From Priapulus caudatus (taxonomy: Eukaryota > Priapulida > Priapulimorpha > Priapulimorphida > Priapulidae): DNA of 40,920 bases. The DNA lies in NCBI RefSeq assembly GCF_000485595.1, contig NW_014577063.1, positions 734,383 through 775,302 on the forward strand, given 5' to 3'. Both the position numbers and the translations under genes were made by a program. The notes below the pieces were generated by a model. The model was not told the origin of the DNA. It made no database searches and was given only the letters and a program-made list of their open reading frames with translations. This document shows positions 1 to 16,538 of this stretch, piece after piece. Numbering within the stretch: the first letter of the stretch is position 1; the number at the start of each line of letters is the position of its first letter.

Positions 1-262
1 TTCCCGGTTCCCAGAAAATTAAAATGGTCCAAAAAATGCGTCCGGAAAATCACTGTTCCCTCAGTCTAATTAAATACATGCGTGTGCATGTCCCTTGTAT
101 GTATATTTCACTTATATTGACATGGTCATCTAACAGCCAATACACGTCATGTTGTGTGACGTCACTAGACACTTCTTGCAGCCAAAGGCGCCCCCACGCC
201 GCGCCTTTTAGAGTAGCAACGCATAAATATGAATATAGGGCAAATCATAGCATATCATATAG

Positions 263-290
263 TATATATATATATATATATATATATATA
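263..290. repeat. (TA)n microsatellite
   Basis: Uninterrupted TA dinucleotides, followed by more AT-rich sequence to about 370 and a short CG/TG/TA mixed run at 421-462. The first 500 bases otherwise show no gene. Confidence 0.95.
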
Positions 291-509
291 CTTGTGGAAT
301 TTTGTATACTGTATTGATATTTAGAATATAATTCCAATATATTATATATATATAATAAATATATATATAGCTTTTTAAATTATACATACATACTTATCAT
401 ACATATGTAGGCCTACATATATGTGCGCGCGCGCGTGTGTGTGCGCGCGTGTATATATATATATACATACATATAAATTCATTTAGTTATGTATTATTTA
501 TTTATTTAT

Positions 510-735
510 ACTCGCGCACGCACGCACTCACGCGGGAGCGTGTATGCCTACGCCGCAATGATGCAATCGCGCGCACGTGCACACACGCACTCACGCAGCC
601 ACGCACACACGCACTCACGCAGCCACGCACACAACATGCACTCGTGCGCGCACACGCACATGCACTCGCGCACGCACGCACACACGCACGCACGCACACA
701 CGCACACACACACACACACACACACATGCACACAC
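510..735. repeat. Degenerate CACG/CA simple-repeat tract
   Basis: Repeated CACGCA, CACACG and CACTCACG words end in a pure (CA)n run at about 704-726. Open frames on both strands here translate into His/Thr/Arg or Cys/Val/Arg strings, so they are products of the repeat and not genes. Confidence 0.95.
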
Positions 736-2044
736 GCGGCGCGCATAGCAGAGCGGGAAAGATGTTCCGCGTACTCCATTGATCAATTATCCCATCCTGG
801 ATCACAATTAGCACGATCAACGATAAGTAATTATTCCACATTTATGGCTCAGTGGAAGCACGACTGCAGTCGGTATCTCAGCTATGGTACATTGGGCTGC
901 ATACACTACGCCAGCGGCACTTCTGACGACGACATACATATAGGATTTTACTGTTGTTTGTATTACTTTGGACCTGTCTGGGGCGACGACTTGTACATAA
1001 TAACGGCTTGTAAATGACGACTTTGGCGGGGGTTTATTCAAATGGATTTATCATTAGAAAAAATCGGGACTTTGACTTCCATGACGACTTCAGCGAATTG
1101 ACGAGTTACACGATGGCGTTTTATGCGAGTTTTACTGTATCAGAAATATGGCTGGATCCTAGGAATGAAGGCTTGAAGGATGACATGTGTTGATCTCATG
1201 TTCCCCTGCACTTGTTTCTCTCAAAAGTAGTCTAGCTTATCATGAGTTGAACAACGAGTAGACTCAAAGAGTTCATATGACCATTGCGGCTCTATTCCTA
1301 TCTCCGTTTTTAAATGAACATGCTTGTTAAAACGCGCGAACACAACATTATCATCATCATCATTAAATGTCGGCCTACTCGGTAACTATAGGTCTTAGTT
1401 TTGGTCACGTGTCTGAGGTTAGGACATCAACATTTATGATCTTCCATCTTATGTTAAGCCGTTTGTGTTTGTGCTGTTACTGAACTAAACTTTCTCTCCC
1501 AATCTTTGTACAAATGCAAACCACATGAAATGGTCTCAATCGTTTCCAAAACAAATGCCTCTGATTGCAACATTCGCTTTATTTTTAATTAAAACACTTA
1601 TAACAAATTCGACATATACATATATTACCATGATATACAGATTGAATGATCTTTAATATCAAAAGCTTTTTACTGTCCCTGGTGGATCTAGGGGGCCATC
1701 AGTGTCATGGTCCCCTTGTCCCGGGACCTCCCTCTACTTCTCCGCCGTTTAGCAAAAAACAGTAAAACATGCTACTGGCTCCGGTCTGCCCCAGCTATCC
1801 TACAATCTATTATCCCCCCCCCCGCCCCCGACTCATTAGCATATTTGTGGATAAGCAAGTGTTTAATATCCTCATAAATCAAAAATCTATGAGAAAATGT
1901 GGAGTTATTTCAAGAGAATCATTATATCAGAATCAATAAGAATGACGGATACTGTTCATATATAACGGAGACCCATGCTCGCTCCGTAAATAACATTTCA
2001 TTGCAATGCGATTACATAAAATTCCTGACAATGAAACATAGAGC
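736..2044. other. Non-coding stretch downstream of the WBP1-like gene
   Basis: No coding exon is recognisable on either strand. It includes a short (ATC)n at about 1350 and a C-run at about 1815. On the minus strand it is the 3' side of the WBP1-like gene. A possible AATAAA (plus-strand TTTATT at 1578-1583) lies about 460 bases beyond the stop codon and may be its polyadenylation signal. Confidence 0.6.
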
Positions 2045-3323
2045 TCAAGCATTCTGAAAACCAGGATTATAGGATGGTGGTTGCTTTCTTGCATCCTGTG
2101 CCGCATATGGGGGTGGTTGAGCGACACCAGGTGCAGGACTCCATTGGTATCCTGCTGGCGGTGGTTGAATGGTTCCATACACTGGCACGGTGTTAACATC
2201 GTGAGCTACAATATACTCCCGTGTGTAGTAATATCGTCGTCTGTAGCAGCATCCCATGCATACGCTCAGCAGCATGAATAACATGAATATCATCCCCCAC
2301 GTCCACCACAATGAGTACCAGGTATACCAACAGCAACGTGTGCCTGAAAATAAACCATCATGATCGGATGACACACGATTATTCATCGACTAGTGTCTCC
2401 CGGTAGCAAAATACTCAAAATAATAACAAGCCCTATGTGTAAGAAGACTTGCAACTGATAACATCAAAACAATACATTGTAACAGTAGTTCGAAATTAGT
2501 AATTAGTGTGAAATCTACTTTTCTAATGATTCTGAACTAAACCAAGACAACTGCACTCTTGGCTTTGTATTTCTATTTCAAAAATATGTGGGAGCAACAC
2601 ATATATTATATATTTATATATGTACATACAGGCCCGTAGCCAGCTTTGTATTGGGGGGGGTTCGTTTTTCAATGTTGGCAATTTGCTCGGCAGGGGGTGT
2701 ACAGGATTTGTACAGGTGGCGTGTCTAAACGTAACCAGAAGTTGCGCAGACGCGATTAGGGGGGGTCTGGTAGGGGCCCTCCCCAGAAACATTTTTTAAA
2801 ATTACACCCCCTCCAGATGCGTTTTTTCTTTCGTGCGCGAGCAAGGTTGGTAGTCCGCGATCCCTGGAGAGCCCTGGTAACACGCCCTGCTGGGGCGCAA
2901 CGCGGACATGGCGAGCGGAGCAAGTGCGAGACTCGAGCTGGGGAGGGGTGCGTGGAGGGGGGTTTCACTGTTCACGTCCCGCACAGATGGAGATTTTGCA
3001 ATTATTACACTAAATAGAGCGACCTGGTGAAATTCTTGCAATTTAAAAAAAAAAAAATTTTTGCTTGGGGCCGGGGGAGGTTCGTTCGAAACCCCCGAAC
3101 CCCCCCTGGCTACGGGCGGTTACATATATATATATGAAAAGACCAATTTATATATATTTTCGAGCTACATGACTTGGTTGAACATACCTCCATCACAGCA
3201 ATAGGCTCCCACACCGTCGCATATGAATGGACCACATATAATTGCATTTGCAGTTTTGACATTACACACCAGAAAGGCGATGACAGTCAGAATAGACAAC
3301 TGCCAGCGAGTGTACAAGTCCAT
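2045..3323 (-). CDS. WBP1/VOPP1-like single-pass membrane protein with PPxY motifs (two exons)
   Basis: Seen: exon 1 is 3323-3188 (ATG to donor G|GTATGT) and exon 2 is 2343-2045 (acceptor TTTTCAG| to TGA). The 844-base intron is phase 1 and the frame joins exactly, giving 144 residues. Residues 1-27 look like a signal peptide. Residues 28-50 carry Cys pairs (CDGVGAYCC, GTRCC), 51-61 are Trp/Tyr-rich (CWYTWYSLWWTW), 62-78 form one hydrophobic helix ending in cysteines, and RRRYYY follows as a stop-transfer patch. The Pro-rich tail has PPPY (122-125) and PPSY (134-137). Known: this architecture (signal, Cys-rich ectodomain, YCC..CC and Trp patch, one TM, cytosolic PPxY) is that of the WBP1/WBP1L/VOPP1 group, whose PPxY motifs bind WW domains, for example of NEDD4-type ligases. 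Inferred: an endosomal or vesicular WW-domain adaptor. A Shisa-like protein is the alternative, since that family shares the layout. The start is chosen because it gives the signal peptide. Confidence 0.82.
2629..3118. mobile_element. hAT-like MITE in the intron of the WBP1-like gene
   Basis: The element begins CAGGCCCGTAGCCAG and ends CTGGCTACGGGC, giving a 12-base perfect inverted terminus. Next to the termini are G-rich and C-rich tracts (GGGGGGGTTCG and CGAACCCCCC). The CAG start is typical of hAT ends. Flanks TGTACATA and GTTACATA are a possible decayed 8-bp target duplication (6 of 8 match). There is no transposase. It accounts for about 490 of the intron's 844 bases. Confidence 0.75.
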
Positions 3324-4548
3324 GCTTGGCTATAACAAGAAAACACACAGTGCCATGGTGATTCAATAATAAACAGAGACATACAAACTACAACAACAGG
3401 TTATAAAACAATTAAGGGTTCAGACTCATTAGGTCACAGGGAAAGAGACACATTATTTTATTAATATGTCTCATTACCATACATTACCAGATAATGGTTA
3501 TCACCCTGACCATGCTCTCCATCCTTGAACCACCTAACCTAACCCCATAATTAACAAGCACCAATGCCAATGGCTTTCTACCACAAGCAGTGACACAGAC
3601 ACTAACTGTGGCAGCAAGAGCGATATATGACAGAGATAAACCTAACTGGTAAGGCAACATAATTCTTCGATAGCACCTAGGCCCACACTACAAAAGCCTT
3701 CATTGATCTGGAGGCTATAATACTATAGTACTACGTACAGCAAGGGTCGCACCAGATATTGCCCGACACAGAATGACATCTTTAGCAGGAATTAATGCCT
3801 AGTATAATGGCTAATTTATAACTATTGATATACATTGTATCAGGAGTCAAGTACTATAGTATTACATTGTATCATTATTGTAATATATACTGTATGCATT
3901 GGATAGCTCATTCCTCATCCTGCCTATGTGTATCCTTAAAAGTAACTGAGACTAGCGAAACACCAAGGAATGATGAAGAGTGACTACAAATAGCATTTTT
4001 CATATAAGTCGATATTCCCCCACAAAGTTCATGATATTTTTTCCCAACGCGGGTACGCCTGACCATCCAGCTGTAGACCCCTGCCACATCCCTCCTCTGG
4101 CCCGACCCCCGATGTAAGGGGATACTACATAGCTACAGGCTACAGTATATCAAATTAATATACGTATAGTTTTGACACTAAGTACTAAAGTAGTAAGTAA
4201 CGTTATATAGTCGCACTCGTAGGATAGCTTACCACTGTCGCTGCCAAAGGCAAAGGATGGTATATTCAACAATTGCCTTGGATATTACGAAACAGGCTAT
4301 TATACGCCTTAAATTCCCTTACACGGTCATATACTGATATAGTGATAACTGCTACGTACGCACCCTTATTAGATCTCGTGATACAAAGTTCATACGCAGC
4401 AAATATGTACTGTATGTAAATATTATAGTATCAAAAGAAAACCAAAAATTGGTAGGATCCGTATCGCACACTTGTTGATGTATCGCAGCGCCGCCGCCGC
4501 ACGGCGGAGCCTGCTCTCCCAACATGACATTGTGATCCTTGTCTTATT
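3324..4548. other. Upstream region of the WBP1-like gene; no gene seen
   Basis: AT-rich unique-looking sequence with no open frame of note, no recognisable exon and no simple-repeat array. It must hold the promoter of the minus-strand WBP1-like gene, but I see no element that I can name. Confidence 0.5.
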
Positions 4549-5330
4549 TTTAGCTCACCTTGACATCGTCAAACTGAGCACAGGCACTTGGACCGTTTCA
4601 ATATTAATAAAATGATGGTTAATAAATACAACTTGTCAGTAGCCTACTACTACAGTACCAGCAATAGTCTTAATGTTTGATTTGACCTAATAACTTCACT
4701 TCAACACCGTTCAATACACCGCTGCAACACATAGCCCGCACGCCATTGTGCATGCACAAATACACAGTAGATAGGAGCTCCTATCTACCTATCTACTATC
4801 CTATCTACTGTGTATTTGTGCATGCACAATGGCGTGCGGGCTATGTGTTGCAGCGGTGTATTGAACGGTGTTGAAGTGAAGTTATTAGGTCAAATCAAAC
4901 ATTAAGACTATTGCTGGTACTGTAGTAGTAGGCTACTGACAAGTTGTATTTATTAACCATCATTTTATTATTGAAACGGTCCAAGTGCCTGTGAAACTGA
5001 GCCAGGTGTCGTTGTCCGTCGTACGTCCGTCCGTCCGTCAACATTTGGCTACGGTCAACGATAACTCAGGAACCGTTTGACCGACGTGTTTTAAATTCGG
5101 TATAGTTGTTACTGCTATGCTCCCATATTAAACGTCCTATTTTGGAGCACGCCACTCGACGTACTTTAGAGCCACGGCAATTTTTTGCCAAAAATGGGAA
5201 TGGCCATTAGTCAGTTCAGGTTCAACGGATTTTGCTGATTTTTGGTATGTGTATGAATAAGGGCTAGAGGTTTTGATATTTAAATTTGTTTTATGCAAAT
5301 TAGGTAGGGTTTGGCAATTATATAGCATTA
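4549..5330. repeat. Older dispersed repeat split by a foldback element
   Basis: The left part (4549-4578) reads TTTTTAGCTCACC and ends AAACTGAG. The right part (from 4994) resumes at AAACTGAG and runs into a GTCCGTCCGTCC stretch and 'AACTCAGGAACCGTTTGACC'. From memory, a start of TTTTAGCTCACC followed by CGTCCGTCC runs is typical of dispersed repeats in marine invertebrate genomes. The two halves fit once the 415-bp insert and one copy of the duplication are removed. The right boundary is not determined. Confidence 0.5.
4579..4993. mobile_element. 415-bp palindromic foldback element with exact 8-bp target duplication
   Basis: Ends are CACAGGCACTTGG and CCAAGTGCCTGTG. The two arms of about 190 bases are near-perfect inverted copies; one visible difference is a 3-base indel near the outer end (AATATTAATAAAATG against AATAATAAAATG). 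They meet at a short TATCTAC-rich centre near 4775-4800. AAACTGAG is duplicated exactly at 4571-4578 and 4994-5001. An 8-bp duplication with CA..TG ends points to hAT-type mobilisation. It has no coding capacity. Confidence 0.9.
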
Positions 5331-6704
5331 TATAGACACGCAGATAACGGTGTCACACTCGTCTGGTTCGTGTTACAAGATTTTATTGACAATATCTTTA
5401 GGCAAAATTCCTGCTATTAACATATTATCATTTAATATACTATTATGATTATACTATTATTATTATGATATAATGATTTATGCTAAGAAACATCAAAGCG
5501 GGTATAGCGCCATCTACCGTCACAAATTGTAATTCATTTTTGTTTATAAATTATTTATAATTTATATATATATAATATTATTTATTATTTTCACATAAAA
5601 AATTACACACATAATTATCAAGAGTATATAATGGGAGTTCTCCTATATATACTCTTCGTTTCTATAATGTACGTCGATGGTTGCTCAATTAAAACCGACT
5701 TCTTCTCACTCTCATTTGTGTGCTTTTTTGTGGTGAGCTAGAGTGTCATTGACACTTTCATTACGTTTTACTTTTTAATGTCAATTAGATGTTTCACTGC
5801 TGTATTCCATCTACGCTGTTTAACATAGATATATGCACCAACTATAAGACAACGCTATTAGGGGCATTATGGTTCATGATTTCTACATTATACATGTTTA
5901 CAGCGCAAGCTGACACAGGAATCTGAGGATTCCCTGGAGGATAACAAGGAGAGCTGATCGACATGCAAATGGAACAGTAAGAAGACGAGCCAAATAAGGA
6001 GCATGGCGGATCTGAAATGAGAAGAGACAAAGAAGGGCGCAAAATGGTGAAGGGCACAGGATCGGGGAGAAGACCAACTGCTCTTCAAAAAGGAACATAT
6101 GACCGGAAAATGAATTTTTTTCCATCTCTCCTCACCCATAACCAATTTAACCTCCGGCCACTCTGTTCCCCTATATGTACTACTCGTTTACTGGATCCTA
6201 CTTTGGATAAACATTGCTTTCCGACGTATTTTCCTTAGTTTGGTGTTGTACATGTGCTCGATTGAAAGCACAACTTGTAAAAGGACCCAGTAGTGGCATC
6301 ATCACCATTGCATGACACGTAAACAGTTGCACTTCAAAAGGTAGCAATTGCTACATGATAACTTGCTTTGTTTGAATATCGACTTGTGGGACTTTCCTAA
6401 CCCAAAAAATTATTATTATATATAATTGAGACAAAATAATATAACAAGAAACCAATTCGATGATAAATTAGCACATACCAAATTTATTACAAATAAGCAC
6501 CAAAAGAAAGTTACACTTCATTAGCATTTCAGCACCATTTTCAAAATGAGCCTGACAAAACGGCAAGTGCCGAGACAGTAAAGGCCATGATATTCACGAG
6601 TAATACAAATAGAACCAATGCTGACTGTAATTCTTATCATTTCTATTGCTGATATTAAATTCTTAATTAAGATCACTCATTGAGGAAGTCAGACATCGTG
6701 TGTA
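5331..6704. other. Non-coding region downstream of the RNase T2 gene
   Basis: AT-rich sequence with TA/AT clusters at about 5400-5600 and no supportable exon. Short open frames at 5842-6238 lack any recognisable domain or splice context. Confidence 0.5.
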
Positions 6705-6710
6705 TTTATT
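6705..6710 (-). promoter_or_regulatory. Candidate polyadenylation signal (AATAAA) of the RNase T2 gene
   Basis: Plus-strand TTTATT, which reads AATAAA on the gene strand, lies about 115 bases beyond the TAG stop at 6825. The position suits a short 3' UTR, but a six-base match in AT-rich DNA is weak evidence. Confidence 0.4.
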
Positions 6711-6824
6711 GCCTTACGAAAAGAATACAATCCAATATCTCACTTTTACCGAATAACACGTACTGCCGACAATACTCTGCGATAAAAGCCAATTTCAACA
6801 TTATACATGATAACCATGCAAGAA

Positions 6825-12260
<5,436 letters not shown>

Positions 12261-12702
12261 CTTGTGCTTGCAAAGCTGTAGTACGTGTCCAACTTTGCAA
12301 TTATTATTGTAAACCTGAAAAATTCAATCAGAATATAACAACAATTAAATAAATTATGATGCTAGGAGTACTCGATGGTGATTTTCCAGAAATCCCACAG
12401 AAAGGCTTATTCCTTAAAATCGACAAAAACTAGTCATAGATAGTATATACATCTACCATCATAGACTTCACTTGTTGACACCAAACAAACTTGTGAGTGT
12501 GCGTGCCTTTTGCTGACTCAGTCACTCACTTTTGTTTTGGTGTTTGCTGTACACATCAAAATCGTCACTGTATGATTGATTTTCTTGCGGTTAGTTATTT
12601 TGACATTACAACTACAAGTTCTCTTGGCGTAGCATTCGGCGTTGAATAAAGTCAGTTGTGATCAAAATATGTTAAATAATAATGCACTAACTAGCGCAGA
12701 TG

Positions 12703-13207
12703 GGGTCGTTGTCGTATCAGGTACTACAGATATGTACCCGAGGTAGTTTTAGGTTGTTTAGTATTGTTTATATTTTTATATGAGGTATATGTTTAGGGTT
12801 AGGGTTAGGGTTAGGGTTAGGGTTAGGGTTAGGGTACACTTCTGTAGTACAAGTCTGGTACACTTTGTGTATATATATATGTCAGGAGTAGATAATATAA
12901 ATAGGTAAGCACTTATTTCCATCCCTCGAACAGCCCTAGGTCGCTTCCGGTCTGCAGCCGCAGGTCCCACCGCGAATTTTTTTTTCACAACAGTTTTTTT
13001 CCTAACCTAACCCTAACCTAACCCTAAACGCCTAACGCGCCGCGGCGGTGGGACATGCACATCGGAAACGACCTAGGGCGGTTTGAGGGATGGAAATAAG
13101 TTCTTACCAATAATACTAATAGGCAATATTAATCGGGAACCCTATTATCTACTCCTGATATATGTACCTCGGGTACATATCTGTAGTACCTGATACGACA
13201 ACGACCC
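12703..13207. mobile_element. Inverted-repeat element carrying TTAGGG units, class unknown
   Basis: The ends are perfect 43-base inverted copies (12703-12745 and 13165-13207) starting GGGTCGTTGTCG. Further inverted blocks follow inside: AGGAGTAGATAAT, ACTTATTTCCATCCCTC and GCCCTAGGTCG pair with copies in the right half. No target duplication is visible. It contains TTAGGG x7 and a degenerate CCTAA block (13001-13028). No open frame of use. It sits upstream of the RNase T2 gene. Confidence 0.8.
12793..12834 (+). repeat. Telomere-type repeat, seven exact TTAGGG units
   Basis: Seven perfect TTAGGG hexamers in a row, inside the inverted-repeat element. Animal telomeres commonly use TTAGGG, but here the array is internal and short. 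Confidence 0.97.
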
Positions 13208-14030
13208 ATTCAGCCTAACTAGCTATCGTCTACTTATGTACTAATTTAATAAGTACTAACTAATAAGAACAGAAACCGCTTTAACCACTAACAACGTCAC
13301 AGCAACACCTAAACTTACAAAACTCCTTTGCGTTTCCAGCTACGTTGCGCCACTCGGCTGGAGCGAGTGAAACGAAAACTACACATAGACGGCTCACTAG
13401 CCGAATCCAAAGTCCATTGACTCGTGCTGCATGAACTCACCACTCGTTCAATGTTTGGGATTCCAACGATATGGAGTCCGTCTACAAATGCAGTAAAACC
13501 ACCTGCGGCATAGATTACAGGTGCAGTGGAAATACACCAATTTTTAAAACGAGTGGCTATCAGTACAGTATAGATAAGTCAACTGGATTATCCTAGTTGA
13601 TGTATAACTTCAAAAACAACAACAATTTATTTGATATGTGCTCTATTTATTCGGTGTCCGTGTCGCAGGCGTGATTATCACATGCCGAGCAAGTTTTAGT
13701 CAAGTAAATAATGACCACTAGGCGGCGCGACGTACGCACAACTCAGCGCGTAAACAGCACGAGAAGCCGCGACGCTTGTGTTGTCTGCATCGATTGCTCC
13801 GTTCATATAACCCGGTTAGGAAAATGTGACACCACTTCGATGTAAACTCGTCGGTGAAGTGAGCCGTTCTCCACAGGATGTCAAAAAATACCTTCAGAGT
13901 CAGAAACGGACTTTGATCAGCATTGCCGTCGTCAGATGAGCGCCGCTCGACACGCACACACGCTGGAATTTCGAAACTATCAGTATCAGATCGAAATAAG
14001 CAGGCTAGCTGGTACACGCCTGTCAGTGGC
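13208..14030. other. 5' flank of the IGFBP-like gene
   Basis: No exon is recognised. The open frame that reads into the gene from 13923 continues upstream of the chosen ATG without a signal-peptide character, so it is treated as 5' UTR. I see no clear TATA box. Confidence 0.45.
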
Positions 14031-16538
14031 ATGGCAAGAGAATGCATCCTCTTCTTCCTCTTGTGCCTCTTCTCAGTGACTGGGGTTAGTTGCCTCACGT
14101 GTAAAAAGTGCATCACGGAAGAATGCGTTCCCTCAGTTAACTGTACGGGTGGTACTGTCAGGGATCCGTGTAAGTGTTGTATGGAATGCGCCAAAGTCGA
14201 AGGAGAATCCTGTGGTGGGCTTCACGGAACACTTGGAGAATGTGACAAGGGTCTCTCATGTAACCGAGAGGTTAAGCACGGCGAGGCCGTTTCGGACGTG
14301 GACAGTAAGGATGGCATTTGTCACCTAGAACAAAGTAAGTGACATATTATACAAATGCTCGATAATGTACGTTTATTACTATAGAATATGGATTTGTAAG
14401 TTAATTACTGTCGACATTAGGCGTTAGTTCTGTAACACCTACCTCGATCCGCACGGGTGCATGTGCAAGCCGCGGCAAAGTAGCGCGAGCTAGGGTTAGG
14501 GTTAGTTTCAGTAATGGGAAAAACCCCAATGGAGTCGCGTCCTGCGGACACCGGGGAATGCCCCTAAAGATATGCCAAGCTTATATTTTGTAGGTTGTTG
14601 TTGATGTGTGCATCGCAGATATAGGAATAGAAGTGTGCTCACCCGTATGATTATGAGGGCGTCACTTTATAGCACCACTACAGTCTACATAATTGATTGG
14701 GTGTCTTATAAATTCATAACATAACTAACCACGAAGTATGCGTTGGGAGGAAAAGGTCGTGTTGTGTTTTATACAACATAATTTTATACAGATAAGCATG
14801 ATCTAGCTTTAATTTGCCCCCGTAAAAGAAATTGTAGCTATAGTTACGTGACTCACGGAAGTGAGAAGAACAGTTTCAATGTGAGGATCAATAATGTGCT
14901 TTCAAAGTTCGAAAAAGAGTAAGTGGTATAGGTACGCACACGGTCAGTGACTTACTTGTGTTTATAGAAGAATGAACTTTAACCCAGCTGCGCATATCGT
15001 ATCGATTCGAATGCATACTGTCAGATGCAATGTAAGGTATCTTGGCAGTTATTGTCAGCACCGTGTTAAGTCTGACTGCCGATCTTACTTTGTAAATGTC
15101 CCCATTATCTTGTGTGTTTACTAGTGCACACGATGGCATATGGTACTATATATGCATGCATGCTCGTCAGCTGTATATTGGTATTAATTGTATGTGCGCT
15201 GTATACAAAAATGTATATAGTTCAGGACAGCTGATATGGGACACAATGCGTGCGCGCAATGTTCTATGTTATACACTTAGAACTTCAGCTGTGTAAATAA
15301 CAGCTAATAAAAAGATTGCTTGCTTAGAAATCCTCACGCAGTTTCTGAATGTATGTTACGAACGCATATATAGTATCTGCATGATCACAATGCGGGGTTT
15401 TCTGTATATGTAAATAGAAGTGATACAAGTAGGGGAAACATCTTCGTAGAGTCTTTCCTAGATGAATCGAGAGACGTGACCGTACCTGAGCGGCAGTGGT
15501 CTCGCAGAAGGTTGACCCAGTTTTCATGCTGTACCACTACATTGTACCCGGTAGCTTGCTATTATAGTCCGAGAAGTAGTATAATATGTATTTGCTAGGG
15601 TTAATAGCATGGTAGCACGCCGGGTGAGTAGACAGATATAGCCTATGTGCAAGTCGACTCGATTACTAAATGCATGATCAGTTTCTAGGTGTCCTAATAT
15701 GTTCAACAAACTGAGGGAGAAATCATTGCAGGTCTGTCTTTTCCTGCGCGCACGTACTTAGTATAAACGCCATTACAATCAAAATGTGCATATTACTAAT
15801 GTGGTGTAATACTAATAGTAATAATATTTATATAATTATTTTTTATTTAACTTTGATCGTGTGCTGGAGTATTAACTCGCCTTCTCTTCAAATCTCATGC
15901 TGGCAGGAGCTGAGGACAACTAATCTATCGATTATAGAACTCTGAGTTATTTAGCCATATATAATTAATATATATTATATATGATTAATAGCTCGCAGCA
16001 CCCTGAATGCTCTTAGTGCTTGTGATGTGCGTGTGTAAAGGTAAACGTCCTCTGCACTAAACCAAGCATACATTCAATATGAGAGTTATTGTAATATTCC
16101 ATATATCCCATCGACAGCTGAGTATATAGTATGACAGTATATAGTATGAGGTTTGGCAGGGCTACACGAATTCACCATCACTTTGTGTACACGTTAGCAT
16201 TTGTCACTTACAGAAATTATGGTTTTTTTTTACATGATTTTGCGTTTTACAGATTTGCATAATGCAAGGATTGGATATACAGAATTGAAGGAATTTTTTT
16301 ATTAGATTCATACTAATATACAATCTTAGACTTAGGTTAATTCTTCACTACGAAAAATTCGAGTGGTTAATGCAATACAATATATGCTTTGTTTCTTCAC
16401 TTACAGGTGGGTCATGCTTTGGATGTAACATCAAGAATGATGAACGGTGCTATTGTGCCAATACTGGATGTTCAGAAAACAACCCTGTGGCCTTTAAATA
16501 CAAAGACTACAATTCATGCAAGCTAGCCCTGGAAGAAG
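14031..16538 (+). CDS. Secreted IGFBP-domain plus Kazal-like protein, 5' part (two exons)
   Basis: Seen: exon 1 is 14031-14334 (donor A|GTAAGT), exon 2 is 16407-16538 (acceptor TTACAG|, donor G|GTAGGC). The intron is phase 1 and 145 codons are covered. ATG 14031 is chosen over the in-frame 13923 because it begins a clean signal peptide (residues 1-20, hydrophobic core ILFFLLCLF). Residues 22-98 form an IGFBP N-terminal domain: CKKC..C......C, the core CKCCMEC (48-53) and ESCGG, then GECDKGLSC. Exon 2 (102-145) has CYC..TGC, a Tyr pair and SCKLAL, spaced like the Kazal-type module that follows the IGFBP domain in IGFBP7, KAZALD1 and HTRA1. Known: such proteins are secreted growth-factor binders or matrix modulators. 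Missing: exon 2 ends in phase 1, so at least one exon lies downstream. Reading through the weak GTAGG donor would stop at 16600, which is less likely. Which subfamily it is remains open. Confidence 0.85.
14335..16406 (+). other. Intron 1 of the IGFBP-like gene
   Basis: 2,072 bases with GTAAGT and TTACAG boundaries. It contains a two-unit telomere-like scrap (AGGGTTAGGGTTAG, 14493-14506) and AT-rich palindromes at about 15955-15990. No other exon is recognised. Confidence 0.7.

Noticed and set aside
577-1017. 146-codon plus frame
   Set aside because: The first half is CACG repeat; the second half has no domain and no splice-site support.
12793-12834. Chromosome end
   Set aside because: Only seven TTAGGG units, flanked on both sides by ordinary sequence and genes, so it is interstitial.
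13923-14030. Upstream in-frame ATG extending the IGFBP-like protein by 36 residues
   Set aside because: The extension is hydrophilic and would bury the signal peptide, so ATG 14031 is preferred.
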